From Clostridia bacterium (GTDB lineage: Bacteria; Bacillota; Clostridia; HGM11514), in the NCBI GenBank assembly GCA_900757255.1, contig CAAENE010000149.1, forward strand, positions 1 through 8,204: a stretch of DNA of 8,204 nucleotides, written 5' to 3'. Under the pieces are notes generated by a model. That model had not been told where the DNA came from. It did no database searches and was given only the letters and a program-made list of their open reading frames with translations. Positions 1 to 4,244 of the stretch are shown piece after piece (position 1 is the first letter of the stretch; every line of letters starts with the position of its first letter). The position numbers were made by a program, and so were the translations under genes.

Positions 1-4
1 GTCT

Positions 5-883
5 ATGATAAAAAGCATGACGGGCTATGGCCGCGTCAAAAAACAGGTCGGTGATTACGATATCACCGCAGAAATCAAATCGGTCAACAACCGTTACCAG
101 GATATTACCATCCGCATCCCAAAGCTGTATGGTTTTTTGGAAGATAAAATCAGGGAAATCACAGGCAAGTATGCCAAACGGGGCAAAATTGAGATTTATA
201 TCAGCATCGACAATAAAAAGGAAAGCGCCAAAACGATTTCGCTCAACAAACCTTATGCCGAGAATTATTTTAATGTGCTTTGCGAAATTGCAGAAAGCTT
301 TAAAATTCCGAACGATACCACAGTCAGTACCTTTTCGCGCAATCCGGACATCTTTACCTATGAACAGTGCGAGCAGGATGAACAGGCTGTCCTGTCGGCT
401 CTGACCGAGGTATTGGAGGAGGTTCTGCCCCTCTATCTGCAAATGTGCCAAAATGAAGGGGAACGTCTCAAAGCTGATATTTTAGATAAGCTGTCCGGTA
501 TCCGCAGCCTGGTGAGTGAAATTGAAGCGATTGCTCCCCAGACCGTCACAGAATACCAGGAACGGCTGCAAACACGTATGAAACAGCTGTTAGAGGGCTA
601 TGATATAGACGAACAGCGCATTCTGACCGAGGTTGCCGTTTTCGCTGACAAGGTGGCGATCGACGAGGAAATCACACGGCTCGGTTCCCATCTCGCCGAA
701 TTCACCGCAATTATAACAGAGGGCGGAAGCGTCGGCAAAAAGCTGGATTTTGTCGTTCAGGAAATGAACCGCGAAATCAATACCATCGGTTCCAAGTGCA
801 ATAATCAAGATATTTCAAAAATCGTGATAAATGTAAAAGCGGAAATTGAAAAAATCAGGGAACAAATTCAAAATATTGAATAA
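5..883 (+). CDS. yicC: YicC/YloC family endoribonuclease
   Basis: This 292-residue protein belongs to the YicC/YloC family, cytoplasmic endoribonucleases that cleave single-stranded RNA and take part in RNA turnover. The N-terminus MIKSMTGYGR is the family signature and is followed at residues 23-40 by the conserved stretch with EIKSVNNRY and RIPK (YicC N-terminal domain). The C-terminal DUF1732-type domain is complete: DEEITRL near residues 220-226, then GGSVGKKLDFVVQEMNREINTIGSK starting at residue 240. The length is normal for the family. The ATG at 5 begins the conserved signature, so the start is secure, although its ribosome site lies outside the window. It is the first visible gene of the yicC-remA-gmk-rpoZ block; the promoter is not visible. 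No truncation or odd residue is seen. Confidence 0.95.
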   Translation: MIKSMTGYGRVKKQVGDYDITAEIKSVNNRYQDITIRIPKLYGFLEDKIREITGKYAKRGKIEIYISIDNKKESAKTISLNKPYAENYFNVLCEIAESFKIPNDTTVSTFSRNPDIFTYEQCEQDEQAVLSALTEVLEEVLPLYLQMCQNEGERLKADILDKLSGIRSLVSEIEAIAPQTVTEYQERLQTRMKQLLEGYDIDEQRILTEVAVFADKVAIDEEITRLGSHLAEFTAIITEGGSVGKKLDFVVQEMNREINTIGSKCNNQDISKIVINVKAEIEKIREQIQNIE

Positions 884-955
884 AAAAGACGGCAAAACGA
901 ACATGACAGAGGTATAACGCGGAAATCACGTTAAGCCTCCGGTGGAATGAAAGCG

Positions 956-1068
956 CCGCCGAAATTTTCGCCTTGCGGTGAACGGCTGCGCCGAAAAATC
1001 TCTTATCATTCACAGCTCCGCTATAAGAGATTTTTGATGAACTATTTTGTGCCGGCGCGGAGCGGCGG
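956..1068 (+). promoter_or_regulatory. Structured leader candidate upstream of remA
   Basis: The yicC-remA gap contains nested inverted repeats. The innermost arms are perfect 13-mers (AAAAATCTCTTAT at 994-1006 and ATAAGAGATTTTT at 1023-1035). AGC/GCT at 1014-1016/1020-1022 can close the loop further, and a run of five T ends the right arm. Outside this, GCGCCG (988-993) matches CGGCGC (1053-1058), and CCGCCG (956-961) matches CGGCGG (1063-1068). A competing pairing, TTTTCG (965-970) with CGAAAA (992-997), would exclude the 988-993 pairing and open the base of the 13-bp stem. The structure ends four bases before the remA Shine-Dalgarno GGAG (1072-1075). A role in attenuation or translation control of remA is inferred; a small repetitive extragenic element is the alternative. 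Confidence 0.45.
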
Positions 1069-1081
1069 AATGGAGATTTTT

Positions 1082-1351
1082 ATGAAACTGATTAACATTG
1101 GATTCGGGAACATGGTAAACGCCAGCCGGCTGGTGGCCATTGTCAGTCCGGAATCAGCGCCTATCAAGAGGGTCATCCAGGAGGCAAGAGAAAGAAGCAT
1201 GCTTATCGACGCTACATACGGCAGGCGCACGCGCGCCGTCGTCATCATGGACAGCGACCATATCATTTTATCAGCCGTCCAGCCTGAAACAGTCGCACAC
1301 CGCCTGGACAGCAAGGACGATACCATCGAGGAGGATGAAATTGAAGAATAA
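1082..1351 (+). CDS. remA: Extracellular matrix regulator RemA (DUF370 family)
   Basis: This 89-residue protein aligns along its whole length with the RemA/DUF370 family: INIGFGNMV near the start, IVSPESAPIKR (residues 20-30), then DATYGRRTRAVVIMDSDHIILSAVQPET. In B. subtilis RemA is a DNA-binding regulator that activates biofilm-matrix and osmoprotection genes; the equivalents of its functionally important Arg18 and Pro29 are Arg16 and Pro27 here. The C-terminus is an acidic tail rich in Asp and Glu. I chose the ATG at 1082 because it fits the family N-terminus and has GGAG at 1072-1075 with a six-base spacer. The frame stays open upstream to 947, but that stretch is not conserved sequence. 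The 3' end overlaps gmk, as expected for a shared transcript. The activity in this organism is inferred from the family. Confidence 0.93.
   Translation: MKLINIGFGNMVNASRLVAIVSPESAPIKRVIQEARERSMLIDATYGRRTRAVVIMDSDHIILSAVQPETVAHRLDSKDDTIEEDEIEE
1328..1334 (+). promoter_or_regulatory. gmk ribosome binding site that favours a TTG start
   Basis: GAGGAGG lies inside the remA coding end and directly touches the ATG at 1335, leaving no spacer. It is six bases ahead of an in-frame TTG at 1341, which is a normal distance. Initiation at 1341 would give MKNKGIVFVVSGPSG, which matches the N-terminal length of B. subtilis guanylate kinase. Confidence 0.6.
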
Positions 1352-1958
1352 AGGGATTGTATTTGTGGTATCCGGCCCGTCCGGCGCCGGCAAAGGCACC
1401 ATCTGCAATAAACTGAAAGAAGAAAACGAGTCCATTTTCCTCTCTGTTTCCGCAACGACCAGGCAGAAACGGGAGGGCGAAACCGAAGGCGTCAATTATT
1501 ATTATTATTCAAAAGAGCAGTTTCTTTCCATGGCGGAAAACGGTGAATTCATCGAATATGCCGAATACTGCGGAAATTATTACGGCACGCCGAAAAAGTA
1601 TGTGAATGAGGCCATAGACCAAGGCAGGGATGTGATTTTAGAAATCGACGTACAGGGCGGCGCCAAAATCCGTGAAACCATACCCAACGGGGTCTATATT
1701 TTCGTTGTGCCGCCAAGCTATGAAAACCTGCGCGAACGCCTGATCGGGCGCGGGACCGAAGACGAGCAGAAAATCAAAAGCCGGCTCTGCCGCGCAAAGG
1801 ACGAATTTGCCTATATCGGCGACTATGATTATATCCTGGTCAATGACGACCTTGACGATGCAGTGAAATCCTTTTATACCATTTTAAAAACAGAGCGTAT
1901 GAAGGTAAAGAGGAGCTGGGACTTTATCCGGACCTTTACCGGCGCTGCTGAATCATAA
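1335..1958 (+). CDS. gmk: Guanylate kinase
   Basis: Guanylate kinase phosphorylates GMP (and dGMP) to GDP with ATP, an essential cytoplasmic step of GTP and dGTP supply and (p)ppGpp metabolism. The 207-residue product has the P-loop GPSGAGKGT (residues 14-22), the GMP-binding stretch SATTRQKREGE (39-49), EYAEYCGNYYGT (74-85), EIDVQGG (103-109), the lid segment RGTE (139-142) and LVND (168-171), all in the expected order. Length is usual for the family. The first 17 bases overlap remA. The reported ATG has no Shine-Dalgarno spacer; the in-frame TTG at 1341 is better placed and may be the true start, shortening the protein by two residues. Residues 55-58 are four Tyr encoded by TAT repeats where the family normally has an aromatic-rich stretch. 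The function is secure. Confidence 0.96.
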   Translation: MKLKNKGIVFVVSGPSGAGKGTICNKLKEENESIFLSVSATTRQKREGETEGVNYYYYSKEQFLSMAENGEFIEYAEYCGNYYGTPKKYVNEAIDQGRDVILEIDVQGGAKIRETIPNGVYIFVVPPSYENLRERLIGRGTEDEQKIKSRLCRAKDEFAYIGDYDYILVNDDLDDAVKSFYTILKTERMKVKRSWDFIRTFTGAAES

Positions 1959-1980
1959 AAACAGGTAAAAATGCCATTAT

Positions 1981-1998
1981 GAGCGGGAGTTCGCTCCC
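1981..1998 (+). other. Intercistronic hairpin between gmk and rpoZ
   Basis: GGGAG (1985-1989) and CTCCC (1994-1998) form a five-base-pair stem around a TTCG loop. An overlapping alternative pairs GAGCG (1981-1985) with CGCTC (1992-1996). There is no T-run after it, so it is not a typical terminator. It could be a processing or stability element in the gmk-rpoZ message. Confidence 0.4.
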
Positions 1999-2034
1999 CT
2001 TCCATAAAATCTTGTATAGTATGAGGTGATTGTT

Positions 2035-2217
2035 ATGATGCTTTATCCGCCGATCGGCGATCTTGTTAAAATCGCCGGCAACCGATACGCGCTTGTCCAT
2101 ATGGTAGCCAAAAAAGCGCGCGAAATGGCAAGTGAAGAAGAAGGCTACGCTTCCGATAAATTTGTTACCATGGCCGTACAGGATCTGGTAGCGGAGGCTG
2201 ACGAAACGCAAGAATAA
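2035..2217 (+). CDS. rpoZ: DNA-directed RNA polymerase omega subunit
   Basis: This small protein (60 residues from this start) is the omega subunit, which binds the beta-prime subunit and helps assemble and stabilise RNA polymerase. The clostridial-type start MLYPPI, followed by LVKIAGNRYALVHMVAKKAREM (residues 10-31) and the second conserved segment SDKFVTMAVQDLV (40-52), fits the family, as does its position just after gmk. GAGGTGAT at 2023-2030 matches the anti-Shine-Dalgarno sequence. It supports the ATG at 2035; the adjacent ATG at 2038 is equally possible, and an upstream GTG at 2026 lies inside the ribosome site and is unlikely. It is at the short end of the family, with only a brief acidic tail. 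It is the last gene of the operon, closed by a terminator ten bases downstream. Confidence 0.92.
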   Translation: MMLYPPIGDLVKIAGNRYALVHMVAKKAREMASEEEGYASDKFVTMAVQDLVAEADETQE

Positions 2218-2226
2218 ATAAATTTG

Positions 2227-2260
2227 AAATAAACCGGAGGGAATCCTTCCGGTTTATTTT
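2227..2260 (+). terminator. Intrinsic terminator after rpoZ
   Basis: AAATAAACCGGA (2227-2238) pairs perfectly with TCCGGTTTATTT (2248-2259). GG/CC inside the loop adds two pairs beyond one bulged T, and the right arm runs into T-rich sequence. It sits ten bases after the rpoZ stop and should end the yicC-remA-gmk-rpoZ transcript. The flanking A and T arms could let it work on both strands. Confidence 0.85.
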
Positions 2261-2295
2261 CTATGTCAATCTGTATACAGTGAAAGGGATGTAAA

Positions 2296-2967
2296 ATGAT
2301 GAAGGAGATTCTGAAATCAAATAAGCTAACCTATATTTTATCAAAACCTGACCGCTTCGATGAAAGCAAGGTTTATCCTACGATTATTTTTCTTCACGGC
2401 GCGGGCACACGCGGTAATGATATCGAACTTCTGAAACAAAACCCCTATTTTACTTTAACAGAACCGCATCAGCTAAATGCTGTGACATTTGCTCCGCAAT
2501 GTTATGCGGATTCCTGGTTTGATATCTTTGAACAGCTTCAGGAATTGATACGATATGCGATAGGACACAGCTTTGTAAACCAGCGGAAGGTATACCTGAT
2601 TGGCGCCAGCATGGGCGGATATGCGGTATGGCAAATGGCAATGAGCCATCCGGAATGGTTTGCCGCAATTATTCCGATCTGCGGCGGAGGAATGTACTGG
2701 AACGCGTCACGCTTAATCAATATGGGCATATGGGCATTCCATGGCAGTGACGATGACACAGTAAAAAAAGAAGAGAGCATTAAAATGATCAATGCAGTCA
2801 ATCAATGCGGCGGAACTGCAAAACTAACGATCTTTGAAGGCGTTAAGCATGATTCCTGGATAAACGCGTACAGCGATATTAACACCTTTCGATGGCTGTT
2901 CCAAAATGAATTAAGCCAGCCGGCTTTGCAGTCGGATCACCTTGGCAATCCAAAAGCTTTTGGGTGA
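2296..2967 (+). CDS. Alpha/beta-hydrolase, carboxylesterase type
   Basis: This 223-residue protein is a serine hydrolase of the alpha/beta-hydrolase superfamily, in the group containing small carboxylesterases, dienelactone-hydrolase-like and PHB-depolymerase/feruloyl-esterase-like enzymes. The oxyanion-loop motif LHGAGTRG is at residues 33-40 and the nucleophile elbow GASMGG at 103-108 (Ser105). The acid motif is HGSDDDTV at 149-156 (probably Asp153), and the catalytic His185 is in KHDSW. No signal peptide or membrane segment is visible, so it should be cytoplasmic. The ATG at 2296 follows AAAGGGA at a suitable distance; the next codon is also ATG. The substrate is unknown; removal of an acyl or aryl ester from a sugar fragment is a guess from the nearby glycoside hydrolase. 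The last 15 or so residues extend past the fold and look non-conserved. No clear promoter was found in the 35 bases after the rpoZ terminator. Confidence 0.85.
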   Translation: MMKEILKSNKLTYILSKPDRFDESKVYPTIIFLHGAGTRGNDIELLKQNPYFTLTEPHQLNAVTFAPQCYADSWFDIFEQLQELIRYAIGHSFVNQRKVYLIGASMGGYAVWQMAMSHPEWFAAIIPICGGGMYWNASRLINMGIWAFHGSDDDTVKKEESIKMINAVNQCGGTAKLTIFEGVKHDSWINAYSDINTFRWLFQNELSQPALQSDHLGNPKAFG

Positions 2968-2971
2968 TTGC
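2945..2971 (+). other. Hairpin spanning the esterase stop codon
   Basis: GCAATC (2945-2950) pairs with GATTGC (2966-2971). Inside it lies the 12-base palindrome CAAAAGCTTTTG (2951-2962), with a three-base bulge GGT on the right. The TGA stop (2965-2967) is within the structure. No T-run follows, so intrinsic termination is unlikely; mRNA 3'-end stabilisation or chance is more plausible. Confidence 0.3.
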
Positions 2972-3008
2972 AAAACATTTAATAAGCAGGCTTAAAAATT
3001 CAAGAGAT

Positions 3009-3033
3009 CAAAATAAAAGCCCTAAAAGGGCTT
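3009..3033 (-). terminator. Intrinsic terminator for the epimerase gene
   Basis: Read on the minus strand, AAGCCC and GGGCTT form a six-pair stem around a TTTTA loop and are followed by TTATTTTG, a good T-tract. It lies about 60 bases past the stop of the minus-strand gene. On the plus strand the same stem is followed by only TATTTG, so it would be a weaker terminator for the convergent esterase gene. Confidence 0.65.
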
Positions 3034-3092
3034 ATTTGCTGCAAAAATATAGAACTTGCAATAATCTCAAAGGGTCATATCCTCCAGCTCAA

Positions 3093-3956
3093 TTATGAAA
3101 TAGGCTTGATACAATAGCTGCATTCAAACCGTTTGCCGCCCGGCAAAGTAATAATTCCCTTTTTATTTGCCAATTCGGTGCCCTCTTTCGGCCGTTTCCC
3201 CATAGAATTCCAGGGTTCCAGGCAAACAAAGCCGGCGTCCTCCGTCTGCGACCAGACGGCAAAGCTGGAAAAGCCCTGAAAAGAGAATTCAATTCCGTGA
3301 CCGTCCATCCGGTTTCGAAGTACGACTGAATCAAAGGGCGGCTCCTCAAAAATAAGAGCGTCACCGGCAAACAAGTCCCGCCTGAGTGGTAAAATCCGTT
3401 CCTTGTCTAAAATCCGTTTTGTATCAGAAGTTATATAAAAGGCTTGGTCGACGACCAAGGAGTCCAGCGTCAGCTCTGTTCCAAAATCAATTTCATATTC
3501 CTCCAGCGGCTCACAGCAAAAGCCCGGATGTCCGCCGATTCCAAACAGCATTTTATCTTTGCCCGGGTTCGTTACGGACAAAACGGTGCTAAGGCCTTTT
3601 TCATTGAGTATATAGGAAACATCAAAAATAAATTCAAACGGATAGTGCCTAAGGGTCTCGGCATTTGATACAAGCCGCAGCGTGACTGTATGCTCTGACT
3701 GTTCCAAAAGCTCAAATTCACTTACCGGCGCAAAGCCATGGCACAGCTCCATCGGATAATTTTTTCCATTGACGCTAAGTGTTCCGTTTTCACACCTGCC
3801 CACTACCGGGAACAGGATAGGCGCACAGTTCTGCCAAAAAGGCGCCGTCCGCTGCCAAATGTATTCCCGTCCGGTATCATCGCATAAGGATATTAGCTGT
3901 GCTCCCATTGATTCTATTTTCGCCTTTAATCCAGATCCTTTTATTTCATAATTCAT
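3093..3956 (-). CDS. Aldose 1-epimerase family protein (LacX/GalM-like)
   Basis: The 287-residue product belongs to the galactose-mutarotase-like superfamily, closest in its motifs to the LacX-type aldose 1-epimerases, which interconvert the alpha and beta anomers of free or phosphorylated sugars in the cytoplasm. Visible motifs are ILFPVVGR (47-54), the active-site-type segment HGFAPVSEF (73-81), GIGGHPGF (139-146) with His143, WSQ (235-237) and FVCLEPWNSMG (243-253), where Glu247 fits the general base. No signal peptide is seen. The ATG at 3956 has GAGAGG upstream with an eight-base spacer. It is transcribed divergently from the large GH16 gene and convergently with the esterase, from its own promoter. 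The sugar cannot be assigned; a role with oligosaccharides released by the neighbouring enzyme is inferred from position only. Confidence 0.9.
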   Translation of the reverse strand: MNYEIKGSGLKAKIESMGAQLISLCDDTGREYIWQRTAPFWQNCAPILFPVVGRCENGTLSVNGKNYPMELCHGFAPVSEFELLEQSEHTVTLRLVSNAETLRHYPFEFIFDVSYILNEKGLSTVLSVTNPGKDKMLFGIGGHPGFCCEPLEEYEIDFGTELTLDSLVVDQAFYITSDTKRILDKERILPLRRDLFAGDALIFEEPPFDSVVLRNRMDGHGIEFSFQGFSSFAVWSQTEDAGFVCLEPWNSMGKRPKEGTELANKKGIITLPGGKRFECSYCIKPIS

Positions 3957-3988
3957 GTTAAATACCTCTCTTTTTGTAAACTTTTTTT

Positions 3989-4016
3989 ATTATATCAGAT
4001 TTTATTCAAAATGCAA
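3989..4016 (-). promoter_or_regulatory. Sigma-A type promoter of the epimerase gene
   Basis: On the minus strand TTGCAT (4016-4011) is followed after 16 bases by a perfect TATAAT (3994-3989). The epimerase ATG lies 32 bases beyond the -10 box, giving a short leader that contains the GAGAGG ribosome site. Confidence 0.65.
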
Positions 4017-4083
4017 TACCTGATTTTAAATTGAAAAAACATCAAGATCTGAAATTTGGACGATTTTGTCTGAAGAATGGGTA

Positions 4084-4112
4084 TTGACCTGAAACGATAT
4101 CTATTATATAAT
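4084..4112 (+). promoter_or_regulatory. Strong sigma-A type promoter of the GH16 gene
   Basis: TTGACC (4084-4089), a 17-base spacer and a perfect TATAAT (4107-4112) make a near-consensus housekeeping promoter. Transcription would begin near 4119, leaving a leader of about 125 bases before the ATG at 4245. It points away from the epimerase promoter; the two -35 boxes are 67 bases apart. Confidence 0.8.
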
Positions 4113-4144
4113 GAATTTGTCTTGATATTCTGATGTTATCCGGT

Positions 4145-4192
4145 TCTTTTTTGTGCAAACTACACAATTACCAAAACTCTTTTTTGTACAAA
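4145..4192 (+). repeat. Two palindromic 15-bp direct repeats in the GH16 leader
   Basis: TCTTTTTTGTGCAAA (4145-4159) and TCTTTTTTGTACAAA (4178-4192) differ at one base and are 33 bases apart, close to three helical turns. The second contains the perfect palindrome TTTTGTACAAAA (4182-4193); the first is the same with one change. TTGTG (4151-4155) and CACAA (4163-4167) add an inverted repeat with a seven-base centre. They begin about 26 bases after the predicted transcription start, a position suited to a repressor acting as a roadblock. The binding protein is unknown, and a role as an RNA element is possible. Confidence 0.45.
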
Positions 4193-4244
4193 ATGATAGC
4201 AGAAAAATAGATAGAGAAGGAACTATTTCAAAGGAGGAATAAAG

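Noticed and set aside
947..1081. In-frame N-terminal extension of remA
   Set aside because: RemA homologues begin at the MKLINIG equivalent, a good ribosome site precedes 1082, and the extension is covered by the structured leader with no conserved protein sequence.
1042..1455. Minus-strand open frame opposite remA and gmk
   Set aside because: It is antisense to two well-conserved genes and has no ribosome site or recognisable product.
2012..2020. Possible separate rpoZ promoter (TTGTATAGT)
   Set aside because: The -10-like TATAGT has no -35 box at a suitable distance, and the TG is not spaced as an extended -10.
2271..2280. Palindrome CTGTATACAG upstream of the esterase as an operator
   Set aside because: It is a single 10-base palindrome with no clear promoter or second copy; chance is likely.
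3386..3668. Plus-strand open frames within the epimerase gene
   Set aside because: They are antisense to a clear aldose 1-epimerase-like gene and show no recognisable protein pattern.
4089..4105. Possible CcpA cre site TGAAACGATATCTA between the GH16 promoter boxes
   Set aside because: The central CG is shifted by one base relative to the cre consensus, so it does not match.
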